This document shows, piece by piece, positions 8,318-18,457 of a stretch of DNA of 64,000 bases. Under the pieces are notes generated by a model. The model saw only the letters and a list, made by a program, of their open reading frames with translations. It made no database searches and was not told the origin of the DNA. Positions within the stretch are counted from its first letter, which is position 1; every line of letters starts with the position of its first letter. Source of the DNA: Prado023 sp963736425 (GTDB lineage Bacteria; Actinomycetota; Actinomycetes; S36-B12; CAIYMF01); contig CAVTOX010000010.1 in NCBI GenBank assembly GCA_963736425.1, forward strand, positions 20,074 through 84,073, written 5' to 3'. The translations under genes and the position numbers were made by a program.

Positions 8318-8695
8318 ATGAACTACAGCGACGACAGCGGCTGGCTCGGAGGGGTCTTCTGGGTGTTCTGGTTGATCTGGCTTGTCCTGATCCTGGTCGC
8401 CGGCTGGAAGATGTACGTCAAGGCTGGCCAGAAGGGCTGGGTCAGCCTGATTCCGATCCTCAACATCCTTGGGCTGCTCAAGATCGTCCACCGGCCCTGG
8501 TGGTGGATCCTGCTGCTGCTCATCCCGTTCGTGAACCTCGTGGTCGGGATCATCATCATGCTCGACCTCGCCAAGTCCTTCGGTCACGGTGTCGGCATGG
8601 CTCTTCTCCTGATCTTCCTGACCGCGATCGGCTACCTGGTCCTGGGCTTCGGCGGTTCCCAGTACCAGCTGCAGAAGGATCCGCTGTTCGGCTGA
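8318..8695 (+). CDS. DUF5684 family membrane protein
   Basis: 125 aa with four hydrophobic segments. Motifs GWVSLIPILN, KIVHRPWWW and LDLAKSFGHGVG, and the ending GFGGSQYQ, are those of DUF5684, a small membrane family found beside secreted or signal-peptidase-like genes in other bacteria. Start ATG has GGGAG about 8 nt upstream, and a -10-like TACGCT lies at 8253-8258. A strong terminator follows directly, so it is monocistronic. Function unknown. Confidence 0.8.
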   Translation: MNYSDDSGWLGGVFWVFWLIWLVLILVAGWKMYVKAGQKGWVSLIPILNILGLLKIVHRPWWWILLLLIPFVNLVVGIIIMLDLAKSFGHGVGMALLLIFLTAIGYLVLGFGGSQYQLQKDPLFG

Positions 8696-8720
8696 GCCGG
8701 CATCGCGCATCTGCGCTCGC

Positions 8721-8750
8721 GAGGGGGCGGTCCTGGTGGACCGCCCCCTC
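8721..8750 (+). terminator. Terminator hairpin after DUF5684 gene
   Basis: 13-bp perfect stem, GAGGGGGCGGTCC and its complement around loop TGGT, 25 nt after the stop. No long T-tract, as usual for high-GC actinobacteria. Confidence 0.8.
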
Positions 8751-8792
8751 TGCGTTGTCCTGGCCCCTCCCTGCGCACGACAATGGCCACAC

Positions 8793-9617
8793 ATGGATGT
8801 CGCCCCACTGCTCGAGGCCTACGACTCGCAGCTGCGCGAGGACGCCGAGGTGGAGCGGGCGGTCTCTGTGGTGCGCCACCCACCGCTGCTCTGGGCGGTC
8901 TTCGGTGAGGGCGGCATGGTCACCTACCGGTCGCTGGCTGGGGTGCAGGGTCGGGCGCTGGACGCGCTGATCGCCGCGAGTCTCAGCCACTTCCGCGACG
9001 GGACCAACGTGCGCCGGGCGGAGTGGAAGACGCGCGGTCACGATTCGCCAGATGATCTGGGAGCGCGCCTGGTTGCCCACGGCTTCGTGGCGCAGGACGT
9101 CGAGACCGTGATGGTCGGGCCGGCCGCGGAGCTGGCGATCGAGGTCGCCATCCCGTCCGACGTGGCGATCCGCCGGGTCGAGGTCGGGCCCGGCCTGCTC
9201 GAGGACGTGGTGCGCGCCCACGTCATGCAGGCCGAGGTGTTCGGTGGAGACGCCGGGCGGGACCCGGAGAGGGTCGCCGACCAGATGACAGCCGACCCGG
9301 ACCATCTCCAGCTGTGGGTGGCCGAGTCCGGCGGCGAGGTGGTCGCAGCCGGCACACTCGACGTGGTCCGGGGCACGGAGTTCGCCGGGTTGTGGGGTGG
9401 TGCTGTGCAGGCGCCCTGGCGTGGTCGGGGCATCTACCGGGCCCTCGTCGCCGCCCGCGCCCGCGCAGCGATGGAGCTGGGCGTGCGCTTCCTGCACAGC
9501 GACTGCACAGCCATGTCCCGCCCGATCCTCGAGCGCAGCGGCCTTACCGCCGTGACCACCACGACGCCCTACGTCTGGACCCGTTCGGCCGGAGGGAGCC
9601 CGCCCAGGGGCGGATGA
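8793..9617 (+). CDS. GNAT family N-acetyltransferase
   Basis: 274 aa. The C-terminal half carries the acetyl-CoA binding motif A, WRGRGIYRALVAAR, after strands VAAGTLDVV and AGLWGGAVQ, with an acceptor-domain-like N-terminal half. Substrate unknown. GACAAT lies 8 nt before the ATG with no ribosome-binding site, so the transcript is probably leaderless; upstream in-frame codons (GTG 8736) overlap the preceding terminator and are rejected. It is bounded by hairpin terminators on both sides, hence a single-gene unit. Confidence 0.8.
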   Translation: MDVAPLLEAYDSQLREDAEVERAVSVVRHPPLLWAVFGEGGMVTYRSLAGVQGRALDALIAASLSHFRDGTNVRRAEWKTRGHDSPDDLGARLVAHGFVAQDVETVMVGPAAELAIEVAIPSDVAIRRVEVGPGLLEDVVRAHVMQAEVFGGDAGRDPERVADQMTADPDHLQLWVAESGGEVVAAGTLDVVRGTEFAGLWGGAVQAPWRGRGIYRALVAARARAAMELGVRFLHSDCTAMSRPILERSGLTAVTTTTPYVWTRSAGGSPPRGG

Positions 9618-9650
9618 ACCGGGCCATCCGCGCGGTTCGGTACGGACGTG

Positions 9651-9684
9651 CGAGAGGGCGGACCCGGGTGGGTCCGCCCTCTCG
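9651..9684. terminator. Bidirectional terminator between GNAT gene and groEL
   Basis: 15-bp perfect stem (CGAGAGGGCGGACCC and complement) with loop GGGT, between convergent genes. Its stem shares the GGGCGGNCC core with the hairpin at 8721-8750. Confidence 0.8.
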
Positions 9685-9814
9685 TGTGGTGCGTGTGCTT
9701 CTGAGTGCTCGCGCGTTCAGAAGGCTGTTGTGCTGGGACTTCTGAACTGCGGTGCTCGGATCGGCGAGTGCCACGCCCTGCGGCGCGACCCTCACCTCAG
9801 CCTGTGCTCCTCGC

Positions 9815-11437
<1,623 letters not shown>

Positions 11438-11593
11438 ATGTATGTGGTTCCTTCGCACGTGGTGCTGGGACGCCGGTGTGCCTGCCCGCGACGGACGGTC
11501 CGTGGAGCCGGTTCACATCTCCGGTTCCGGGCGGACCTCAGCCACACCGACCTGGTGGTGACTCGGCGGGGGGAATGGTCCCGGGGGTCCGGG

Positions 11594-11620
11594 TTGTCAC
11601 TCGACCCCTCCGAGTGCTAA
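11594..11620. promoter_or_regulatory. CIRCE element A (HrcA operator)
   Basis: TTGTCACTC-N9-GAGTGCTAA. The right half is a perfect match to the CIRCE consensus and the left half has two deviations. It lies just downstream of the predicted groEL transcription start, where bound HrcA would block elongation or initiation. The region 11438-11807 holds no gene; it contains this element, CIRCE B, the groEL promoter and the DUF5709 leader. Confidence 0.85.
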
Positions 11621-11624
11621 CCCG

Positions 11625-11653
11625 ATTCTGGCACTCGACCCCCACGAGTGCAA
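11625..11653 (-). promoter_or_regulatory. groEL promoter
   Basis: On the minus strand, TTGCAC (11653-11648), 17-nt spacer, CAGAAT (11630-11625). Both hexamers and spacing fit a housekeeping sigma factor. CIRCE B covers the -35 box and spacer. Confidence 0.7.
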
Positions 11654-11654
11654 G
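11628..11654. promoter_or_regulatory. CIRCE element B (HrcA operator)
   Basis: CTGGCACTC-N9-GAGTGCAAG. The inner GCACTC/GAGTGC halves and the 9-nt spacer match CIRCE. It overlaps the groEL -35 region, 34 bp centre-to-centre from CIRCE A. Confidence 0.85.
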
Positions 11655-11807
11655 TGACCGAACAGGGTGCCCGGGTCGGTGGACACACCCGGGGCACGGT
11701 TCGCCCCATCTGGCCCTGTCATGTCCCAAGCCGCTGATCTAGGCTAGCGATCAGGACACATCCACGGGCCGGCCCGCGTCGGCCCCGAGCGCGGAAGGAG
11801 CGAGGCG

Positions 11808-12143
11808 ATGACCGACTACGAGAGATCGCCGGGCCTGTTGAAGAGGGACGACCCTGCCGCGGATCTGATCGAGGCCTACCACCACCACGTCTCCGAGGAG
11901 CTCGGCACTGACGGCCCGGAGGCGACCTTCGGCCACCCCGATGAGGCGCGGGTGGGTCACCTCGTCGGCGACGACGAGGGCGTGCGCGCTGACGAGACGC
12001 CCGAGCTGATCGCCTACGACACCCACAACGTCGAGGACCTTGCTGCAGAGGAGCTCGCGATGCACTACGTCGAGGACGACGGGGAGCCAGGCTTCGACAA
12101 CGACGACCTCCCCGAGGACCTCCGCGCAGCCCTGGCCGAGTAG
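11808..12143 (+). CDS. DUF5709 family protein
   Basis: 111 aa, very acidic. The motif GHPDEARVGHLVGDDEG followed by AAEELAMHYV is the DUF5709 signature known from actinobacteria. No transmembrane segment or catalytic motif. Strong ribosome-binding site (GGAAGGAGCGAGG) before the ATG. Function unknown. It lies between divergent groEL and xpb; a -10-like TAGGCT precedes it near 11740. Confidence 0.75.
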   Translation: MTDYERSPGLLKRDDPAADLIEAYHHHVSEELGTDGPEATFGHPDEARVGHLVGDDEGVRADETPELIAYDTHNVEDLAAEELAMHYVEDDGEPGFDNDDLPEDLRAALAE

Positions 12144-12176
12144 GCCCGGCCCAGCTCACAGACCCTCCCCAGGGGT

Positions 12177-12227
12177 CAGACCCTCCGCATCGGCGCGGAG
12201 GATCTCGTCCCTGGCGGAGGGTTTCTG
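12177..12227. repeat. Imperfect hairpin between DUF5709 gene and xpb
   Basis: CAGACCCTCCGC (12177-12188) can pair with GCGGAGGGTTTCTG (12214-12227), or CCTCCGC with the nearer GCGGAGG at 12195-12201. Two alternative stems share a strand. Probably a terminator for the DUF5709 gene. No other signal is seen in 12144-12282. Confidence 0.4.
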
Positions 12228-12294
12228 CGATTCGAGAGGGTCTTGCCGGCAGCGCGCGGGAGTGGGTGAACGGGATCTGGGGGACAATCGTCGG

Positions 12295-13947
12295 ATGACT
12301 GACGGGCCCCTGATCGTCCAGAGCGACAAGACCCTCCTGCTGGAGGTCGGCCACGCCGACTCCGAGCAGGCCCGTCGCGACATCGCGGTCTTCGCCGAGC
12401 TCGAGCGGGCCCCGGAGCACATCCACACCTACCGGATCACGCCCCTGGGACTGTGGAATGCGCGCGCGGCCGGGCACGATGCCGAGAGCGTCGTCGACAC
12501 CCTCATCCGTTACTCCCGGTTCCCCGTCCCGCATGCGCTGCTGGTCGACGTCGCCGAGACGATGGACCGCTATGGCCGTCTGCGCCTGCTCAAGCACCCG
12601 GTCCACGGGCTGGTCCTCGAGTCGACCGACCGCGCGGTGCTCACTGAGGTGCTGCGCAGTCGCAAGGTCGCTCCGATGGTGGGTGCCCGGATCGACGACG
12701 ACACGGTCGTCGTCCACCCCAGCGAGCGCGGCGCCATCAAGGCGGTGCTGCTGCGCCTGGGCTGGCCGGCCGAGGACCTCGCCGGGTACGTCGATGGCGA
12801 GGCGCATCCGATCGAGCTGGTCGAGGACGACTGGCAGCTGCGTGACTACCAGCGTCAGGCCGCCGAGGGCTTCTGGTACGGCGGGTCCGGGGTGGTCGTC
12901 CTGCCCTGCGGTGCCGGCAAGACGCTCGTGGGGGCGGCGGCGATGGACCTGGCCAAGGCGACGACGCTGATCCTGGTGACCAACACCGTGTCGGCGCGCC
13001 AATGGCGCGACGAGCTGCTCAGGCGCACGAACCTGACCGAGGACGAGATCGGTGAGTACTCCGGCGCCCGCAAGGAGGTCCGGCCGGTCACGATCGCCAC
13101 CTACCAGGTGATGACCACGAAGCGGAACGGCACATATGCCCACCTCGACCTGTTCGACGCACGCGACTGGGGCCTGATCATCTACGACGAGGTGCACCTG
13201 CTCCCGGCGCCGATCTTCCGGTTCACCGCCGACATCCAGGCCCGCCGTCGCCTGGGCCTGACCGCCACGCTGGTCCGCGAGGACGGCCGGGAGGGCGACG
13301 TCTTCTCCCTGATCGGGCCCAAGCGCTACGACGTGCCCTGGCGGGAGATCGAGGCGCAGGGGTGGATTGCCCCCGCGGACTGCGTCGAGGTGCGCGTGAC
13401 GCTGCCCGACGCCCAGCGGATGGCCTACGCGATGGCCGAGCCGGACGAGCGGTACCGGATGGCCGCGACGGCACGCGAGAAGCAGGGGATCGTCTCGACG
13501 CTCGTGGCCCGGCACCCCGACGACCAGGTGCTGGTGATCGGGCAGTACCTCGACCAGCTCCACGAGCTCGCCGAGATGCTCGGCGTCCCGGTGATCACCG
13601 GCGAGATGCCGGTCAACGAGCGCCAGGAGCTGTTCGCGCTGTTCCGCTCCGGGGAGATCTCCACCCTGGTGGTATCGAAGGTGGCCAACTTCAGCCTCGA
13701 CCTGCCCGAGGCGTCGGTCGCGATCCAGGTCTCCGGCTCGTTCGGGTCGCGACAGGAGGAGGCCCAGCGGCTCGGGCGGATCCTGCGGCCCAAGGCCGAC
13801 GGTCGCACCGCGCGCTTCTACACGGTTGTCACGCGCGACACCGTGGACGCCGACTTCGCCGCACACCGCCAGCGATTCCTCGCCGAGCAGGGCTACGCCT
13901 ACCGGATCGTGGACGCCGACGACGTGATCAGCGGCATGGTCGACTGA
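12295..13947 (+). CDS. xpb: XPB-type DNA helicase (SF2)
   Basis: 550 aa ATP-dependent 3'-5' helicase of the XPB/ERCC3 family, a known actinobacterial protein (M. tuberculosis Rv0861c). The N-terminal XPB domain (about 1-180) is followed by helicase motif I CGAGKT (205-210), motif II DEVH (298-301), motif III TATLVREDG, and motif VI QRLGRILR. Role is likely DNA repair. GACAAT is followed by exactly 6 nt and the ATG, without a ribosome-binding site, so translation is probably leaderless. It is convergent with its usual partner gene at 14064. Confidence 0.95.
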   Translation: MTDGPLIVQSDKTLLLEVGHADSEQARRDIAVFAELERAPEHIHTYRITPLGLWNARAAGHDAESVVDTLIRYSRFPVPHALLVDVAETMDRYGRLRLLKHPVHGLVLESTDRAVLTEVLRSRKVAPMVGARIDDDTVVVHPSERGAIKAVLLRLGWPAEDLAGYVDGEAHPIELVEDDWQLRDYQRQAAEGFWYGGSGVVVLPCGAGKTLVGAAAMDLAKATTLILVTNTVSARQWRDELLRRTNLTEDEIGEYSGARKEVRPVTIATYQVMTTKRNGTYAHLDLFDARDWGLIIYDEVHLLPAPIFRFTADIQARRRLGLTATLVREDGREGDVFSLIGPKRYDVPWREIEAQGWIAPADCVEVRVTLPDAQRMAYAMAEPDERYRMAATAREKQGIVSTLVARHPDDQVLVIGQYLDQLHELAEMLGVPVITGEMPVNERQELFALFRSGEISTLVVSKVANFSLDLPEASVAIQVSGSFGSRQEEAQRLGRILRPKADGRTARFYTVVTRDTVDADFAAHRQRFLAEQGYAYRIVDADDVISGMVD

Positions 13948-13965
13948 GCCGGGAGCCCGCCCCTC

Positions 13966-13989
13966 CCCGGGATTCGTCCGACTCCCGGG
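13966..13989. terminator. Possible terminator between convergent xpb and its partner
   Basis: CCCGGGA / TCCCGGG, 7-bp arms with a 10-nt loop in the 116-nt convergent gap. Short stem and no T-tract, so tentative. Confidence 0.35.
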
Positions 13990-14063
13990 CGCTCCGGGCG
14001 GTTCCCTCCAAGTCTCGGGCCACCCGGCCGCAGACTGGGATGAGCTCGTGATCGTGCGCGGGC

Positions 14064-16328
14064 TCAGGCGGGCTGGACGCCGGTGATTCGGGCTATCGCG
14101 AACGACTGGATCGTCTCGGAGCGCAGGTCCAGGGCGGTCAGGTAGCCGCCGGCCAGGCGCAGGGGCTCGACCCGGCGGTCGCCGGCCACGCCCGTCGGGT
14201 CGGCGTACCCGATCCAGACCGGTGAGTCGGTGGCGATGGCTGAGCGCAGAACCGCCATCACATCGTTGGGTCCCATGCCCGGCACCGGATGCAGCCCGGG
14301 GCCGGCGTCCTGTGGCTCAGCCGTGCCCGGTGTGGGGGCGTCGGCGCGGTCATTGGCCCGGATCGCGCGGACGGCAGCCGCGGCCAGCGCGGGGGTGACG
14401 AGGGCGGTGCTGACGGGCACCGCGCTGGTCTCCGGCGCCACGGGGCGCCCCCGCGCGCGCCGAGGGGCGTCGGTGGCAGGCCCACGTCCCGGCTCGGGGA
14501 GCAGCGCATGGCCCATCTGGCGCAGGCGGTCCAGCACATGTTCGGGCGGGTGCTCGGAGGCCAGGACCGTGTCGGAGAGGACGAAGAGCCCGAGTGCGGC
14601 GGAGCCGGGGTCGGCCATGATCCCGGCGAGGACCACGGGGTCGTCGCACCGCAGGAAGGTGGCGGCCGACCCGATCCTCAGGACTGCGTGTCGTCGGGCA
14701 ACGTCCTCGATGAGGTAGGCCAGCGACTGGGGCACGGTGCCCCGCCGGCTCAGCTCCCCGAGCAGCTCCCCGGAGGTGCTGCCGCCGTCCAGGGCCCGCC
14801 GGATGCTGGCGGTGGAGAAGCGGTAGATGCTGGCCGCGCCGGTGGACTCCGCGTCGGCCATGGTGCGCATGAGGTCGGCGAGTGCCGGCGTCGGCAGGCC
14901 CGGCACGATGGCGGTGAGGTCAGCCTGGAGGATCAGCTGGTCGACCTGCCCCGGCAGGGACTGTGCGAGGACGGCGGCCAGGGATCCGTCGTCGGCCAGA
15001 AGGGCGCGTCCCGCGCTCGTCAGCGTCCCGTCCACGACCACGCCCAGCTCGCGGCATTGGCCGAGCACGTCGCGCACCCGCTCGTCGCGGGTCGCGTCAT
15101 GCCGGCGTGGCGCCCACCAGTCGAGGGCGGCGGCGACCTCGGCGTCATCCCACGAGCCCTCGGCCGAGGCAAGGACCCGGAGCACGTCGCGGCGCAGGTC
15201 GGGCAGCATGGGCGCTGCGACCTCGGGCGACATCGGGCGCTGTTCGGGCGTCGCGACGGCCCGGGGCATCGCACTCCACGCGACCAGGAGGGCGGCGTGC
15301 TGCTCGTGGGGAGGCCTCGTGAGCCAGGCGTCGAACGCGGGGGTCGGCAGGATGCTCACCTGGTCGCGGGAGTCCGCGGCGACCAGGCCGGCGGCGGCCG
15401 CAACTTCGATCAACAGGGCAGTGGCGGCTTCGGTGGCACCCACCGCACGGGCGGTCCTGGTCAGGTCCCGGGCCGAGATCCCGCCCGTGCGCAGGCGGGT
15501 CGGCGGGGTCGAGGCCCACGCGCGGCCGAGGTCGCCGGTCCGGTGCAGCACATCGAGGACCGCGCCGACGGCTCCCGGATCCACGCGCGCCGGGTCAGGA
15601 GCCCGGCGACCTGGGGTGGGGACGGCCAGGTCGATGACGGTGCGCGCCGGGTCCGCAGAACCGGTTCCGCGCAGGATCGCGACCACCTCGGCCGGCAGCA
15701 CCGCCCGGTCCTCGCCCAGGGGCACGAGCACGTGGTGGGCGAGCAGCCAGTCGACGGGGCTGCGGCTCGGATCGGGCTCCCGACGGGCGTGGGCCACCGT
15801 GCCGATCACCTGGCCGGCCAACAGGCGCTCCAGTGCGGCGGCGGCACCCGTCGGGGCGAGGGCCAGGAGTGCGCGCAGCGACTCAGGATCGCGGGCATAC
15901 CCCGCCACGACGGAGTCCAGTGCAGCCACGCGCGGCCCACGGTCGGCAGGGACCATCAGATCGCGTGCGGGCCCCACCACGTGCAGCGACCGGTCCGAAC
16001 CCCACAGCAGTGCCTCGGAGCGCATCCGCTGCACCACGGCGCGCACCCGGTCGGCAGTCGCCGTGCCACCGTCGACGACACCCGCCAGCTCGCTGGCCAG
16101 CGCCGAGGGCCGGACAGGGTCGGGTCCCATCGCGGCCGCAAGCACGACGTGCAGCGCGAACTGGTCGTAGCCCCGCAGGCAGGCGGCTACGCTGGCCGGC
16201 GACCCGGCCCGTTGGGCCAGTGCCGTGATGTCCGCCGGGACCGGATGCAGGAGGTCGGGGCGCGCCGCCACGAGGGTGGCGAGCTGCTCGTCGGTCCGGG
16301 AGCGCAGGTCGTCGGCAAGGCTGCGCAT
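14064..16328 (-). CDS. Helicase-associated, WYL-domain protein (XPB partner, Rv0862c-like)
   Basis: 754 aa, about 80 kDa. The N-terminus starts with LADDLRSRTDEQLATLVAARPDL and is made of winged-helix-like repeats. A central region (about 440-590) resembles the helicase-C-like PF13625 domain, and the C-terminus (VWIGYADPTG...RRVEPLRLAGGYLTA) resembles a WYL ligand-sensing fold. Proteins of this type sit next to XPB helicase in most actinobacteria, but here the two genes face each other tail to tail rather than forming an operon. A role in DNA repair with XPB is inferred from that association. Confidence 0.75.
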   Translation of the reverse strand: MRSLADDLRSRTDEQLATLVAARPDLLHPVPADITALAQRAGSPASVAACLRGYDQFALHVVLAAAMGPDPVRPSALASELAGVVDGGTATADRVRAVVQRMRSEALLWGSDRSLHVVGPARDLMVPADRGPRVAALDSVVAGYARDPESLRALLALAPTGAAAALERLLAGQVIGTVAHARREPDPSRSPVDWLLAHHVLVPLGEDRAVLPAEVVAILRGTGSADPARTVIDLAVPTPGRRAPDPARVDPGAVGAVLDVLHRTGDLGRAWASTPPTRLRTGGISARDLTRTARAVGATEAATALLIEVAAAAGLVAADSRDQVSILPTPAFDAWLTRPPHEQHAALLVAWSAMPRAVATPEQRPMSPEVAAPMLPDLRRDVLRVLASAEGSWDDAEVAAALDWWAPRRHDATRDERVRDVLGQCRELGVVVDGTLTSAGRALLADDGSLAAVLAQSLPGQVDQLILQADLTAIVPGLPTPALADLMRTMADAESTGAASIYRFSTASIRRALDGGSTSGELLGELSRRGTVPQSLAYLIEDVARRHAVLRIGSAATFLRCDDPVVLAGIMADPGSAALGLFVLSDTVLASEHPPEHVLDRLRQMGHALLPEPGRGPATDAPRRARGRPVAPETSAVPVSTALVTPALAAAAVRAIRANDRADAPTPGTAEPQDAGPGLHPVPGMGPNDVMAVLRSAIATDSPVWIGYADPTGVAGDRRVEPLRLAGGYLTALDLRSETIQSFAIARITGVQPA

Positions 16329-16338
16329 CGGGCCTCCG

Positions 16339-16584
16339 TCAGTCCAGCGCGGCGCGAGCAGCCGTCTGCGATCGGGATCGACGCCGGCCGTTGCGGGCCA
16401 GGCCGATGAGGACCATGGCCAGGCCCACGCCGACCAGCATCGACAACCACCAGAAGACCGACGGCAGCTCCACGTCGGTCACCAGCGGGATCATCGCGAC
16501 GAGGGTCAGCAGCATCCCGACGGCCGTGACCACCAGCCCGGCCCGGATGAGCCGGTCACCGGGGGCGGAGCCGGGCTCAGGCAT
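16339..16584 (-). CDS. Small two-helix membrane protein
   Basis: 81 aa with two transmembrane segments (about 14-34 and 43-63) and a basic C-terminal tail (RNGRRRSRS). The ATG at 16584 overlaps the end of the cold-shock gene by 8 nt, so translation is probably coupled. A small membrane protein in this position is known beside cspB-like genes in other actinobacteria; family not identified. Followed after 10 nt by the helicase-associated gene, so all three may be one operon. Confidence 0.6.
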   Translation of the reverse strand: MPEPGSAPGDRLIRAGLVVTAVGMLLTLVAMIPLVTDVELPSVFWWLSMLVGVGLAMVLIGLARNGRRRSRSQTAARAALD

Positions 16585-16960
16585 CGAGGTCGTCGGCCAC
16601 CGCGCGCAGCACGGCAGCGACCTTGGAGCCCTTGGCGTCGGCCGGGTAGCGGCCCTTGCGCAGGTCGTTGCCCACGCCATCGAGCAGGTTGATCAGGGTC
16701 TCGACGATGATCGCCATCTCCTCGGCCGGCTTGCGCTTGGCCTTGACCACCGAGGCGGTGGGCTCGAGCACCTTCAGCGACAGCGCGGTCTTGCCCTTCT
16801 TGCCGTCGACCACACCGAACTCGACACGTGTTCCACCCTTGAGGCTGGTGACCCCGGCGGGCAGGGAGTTCCCATGGAGGAAGACGTCCTCACCCTCATC
16901 GGAGGTGAGGAAGCCGAAGCCCTTCTCCGTGTCGTACCACTTGACCTTGCCGGTGGGCAC
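16577..16960 (-). CDS. Cold-shock domain protein with C-terminal extension (CspB-like)
   Basis: 127 aa. An N-terminal cold-shock domain (1-67) has RNP1-like KGFGFL and RNP2-like VFLHG, binding single-stranded nucleic acid. A helical extension of about 60 residues follows, as in M. tuberculosis Rv0871; ordinary Csp proteins stop near 67. The GTG start has AGGAG about 6 nt upstream. It heads a run of three minus-strand genes. Confidence 0.88.
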   Translation of the reverse strand: MPTGKVKWYDTEKGFGFLTSDEGEDVFLHGNSLPAGVTSLKGGTRVEFGVVDGKKGKTALSLKVLEPTASVVKAKRKPAEEMAIIVETLINLLDGVGNDLRKGRYPADAKGSKVAAVLRAVADDLDA

Positions 16961-17057
16961 TGTGAACTCCTGGTTGTGCGTGGGGACTGCAACGCTCCAG
17001 AGTAACCCGGGCGTGCGGTGCAGTGGGTCTCGCGTGGGCCGCGAGGTGCCTCAGGCC

Positions 17058-17522
17058 TCAGCGGGGGACGAGCTGGAAGAACCAGTAGCCCCGCGCACCG
17101 TTGGGCTTGGCGGCGGCGATCACCTGCAGCGTGTAGCCGGCACCCTCGGTGGCGACCTGCTCGGGGAAGGTGAACCGGTAGTACGTGTCGGTCAGGCCGG
17201 TGGCCAGCGTCTGGCCCGCGATCTGCACCGACCAGCCGCTGTCGGCGACGACCGGGTCGACGGAGACCCCGACCGTGTCACCGGGGGAGACCTCCAGGGT
17301 GGTGATTCCCTGGCCCGAGCCCGCCGCGGTGAGCACGTCCTCGGCGCATTCCTTCGGCGTGAGCCCGCCGAGCTCCTTGGGCTGCCAACAGAGCGCCTGG
17401 ACGTGCTCGCTCGAGGTCCCGGACCACACGGTCACACCCGGGTAGGGCTTCTCACATCCGGCGAGGACGAGGGGGGACAGGGCGACCAGGGCGATCGCCA
17501 GGGACCGGCGCGGCGACTTCAT
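17058..17522 (-). CDS. Lipoprotein, DUF2771-like
   Basis: 154 aa. Signal peptide with lipobox LVLAGC, so the acylated Cys is near residue 23 and the protein is anchored outside the membrane. It has two further Cys that could pair (in ALCW and KECAED) and a beta-rich C-terminal half. Position beside the cold-shock and DUF3027 genes fits the DUF2771 family. TAGGCT ends 6 nt before the ATG and there is no ribosome-binding site, so the mRNA is probably leaderless. Function unknown. Confidence 0.7.
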   Translation of the reverse strand: MKSPRRSLAIALVALSPLVLAGCEKPYPGVTVWSGTSSEHVQALCWQPKELGGLTPKECAEDVLTAAGSGQGITTLEVSPGDTVGVSVDPVVADSGWSVQIAGQTLATGLTDTYYRFTFPEQVATEGAGYTLQVIAAAKPNGARGYWFFQLVPR

Positions 17523-17597
17523 GGGGGTAGCCTATCTGCGTGGTGGTCAGCCTGCCCCACCCGGCCGGTGGCCGGACCGCGCGACCCGGGAAGTCCC

Positions 17598-18332
17598 ATG
17601 ACCGAGACCATGACCAGCCGTCCCCGCAAGGCGGCCCCGGTCGATGCCGTGTGCCGCGACGCGGTGGACGAGGCCCGTGCCGCCATCCTGGAGCTGGTCC
17701 CCGCCGACCATGTGGGTGAGCATCTCGGCGTGGTGGCCGAGGACGACCGCGTGGTCACCCACCGCTTCATCTCCAACGCCCCCGGATACCGCGGATGGCA
17801 GTGGGCGGTCACGGTCGCACGCGCCCCCCGGGCCCGCGTCGTCACGATCGACGAGATCGCGATGCTGCCCGGGTCGGACGCACTGGTCGCCCCTGCGTGG
17901 GTGCCGTGGAGCCAGCGCGTGGAGCCCGGCGACCTCGGGGTCGGCGACGTCCTGCCCACCACTGACGACGACCCGCGGCTGTCCCCCGGATGGTCGGGCC
18001 TGGACGACCTCGCCGCCGCCTCCGACGAGCCCGGGCTACGCCCGTCCGGATGGGAGTTGGGGATCGGCCGCCGCCGGGTGCTGTCCCCCGAGGGCCGTGA
18101 CGACGCGACGAGCCGCTGGCTCGAGGGCGATACCGGTCCGGGTACCCCGATGGCGCGCTCGGCGCCCGGGTCCTGCAGCACCTGCGGGTTCCTCATGCCG
18201 ATCGGTGGCCCCACGGGCTCCGCGTTCGGGGTGTGCGCCAACGGGATGTCCCCGGCCGATGGCCGTGTTGTGGCCCTGACCTTCGGGTGCGGCGCCCATT
18301 CCGAGGCCGTCCCGGAACAGCCCCGGTCCTGA
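17598..18332 (+). CDS. DUF3027 family protein
   Basis: 244 aa. The N-terminal half has HRFISNAPGYRGWQWAVTVAR and WVPWSQRVEPGDLGVGDVLP, which are hallmark segments of DUF3027 (M. tuberculosis Rv0883c type). The C-terminal part has a Cys pair (CSTCGF) and further Cys (VCANGMSPADGRVV, FGCGAHSE) that look like a zinc-binding tail. No catalytic motif recognised. Start ATG chosen over an upstream extension that would overlap the divergent lipoprotein gene. It begins a plus-strand run of five genes. Confidence 0.85.
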   Translation: MTETMTSRPRKAAPVDAVCRDAVDEARAAILELVPADHVGEHLGVVAEDDRVVTHRFISNAPGYRGWQWAVTVARAPRARVVTIDEIAMLPGSDALVAPAWVPWSQRVEPGDLGVGDVLPTTDDDPRLSPGWSGLDDLAAASDEPGLRPSGWELGIGRRRVLSPEGRDDATSRWLEGDTGPGTPMARSAPGSCSTCGFLMPIGGPTGSAFGVCANGMSPADGRVVALTFGCGAHSEAVPEQPRS

Positions 18333-18336
18333 CGCG

Positions 18337-18420
18337 ATGGACCCGCGGGCCCGTCGGTTCCTCACCCTGGCCGTGCTGTTGGGCCTGATCGCGATCACTG
18401 CTGTGGCCGCACTTCGCTGA
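18337..18420 (+). CDS. 27-residue single-helix membrane microprotein
   Basis: ATG 4 nt after the DUF3027 stop, 27 codons. A basic N-terminus (MDPRARR) precedes a hydrophobic stretch of about 18 residues (LTLAVLLGLIAITAVAAL), then Arg-stop. It has the charge pattern of a single-pass Nin-Cout peptide and is placed for translational reinitiation. I recall similarly sized membrane peptides beside DUF3027 in actinobacteria but cannot verify it here. Function unknown. Confidence 0.45.
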   Translation: MDPRARRFLTLAVLLGLIAITAVAALR

Positions 18421-18457
18421 TTCAGGGCGCCGCCGGCGGCGGGTTAGGGTTGTGGCC

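Noticed and set aside
8721..9684. The two hairpins around the GNAT gene as a mobile repeat pair
   Set aside because: They share only a short GGGCGGNCC core and sit where terminators belong, so terminator is the simpler reading.
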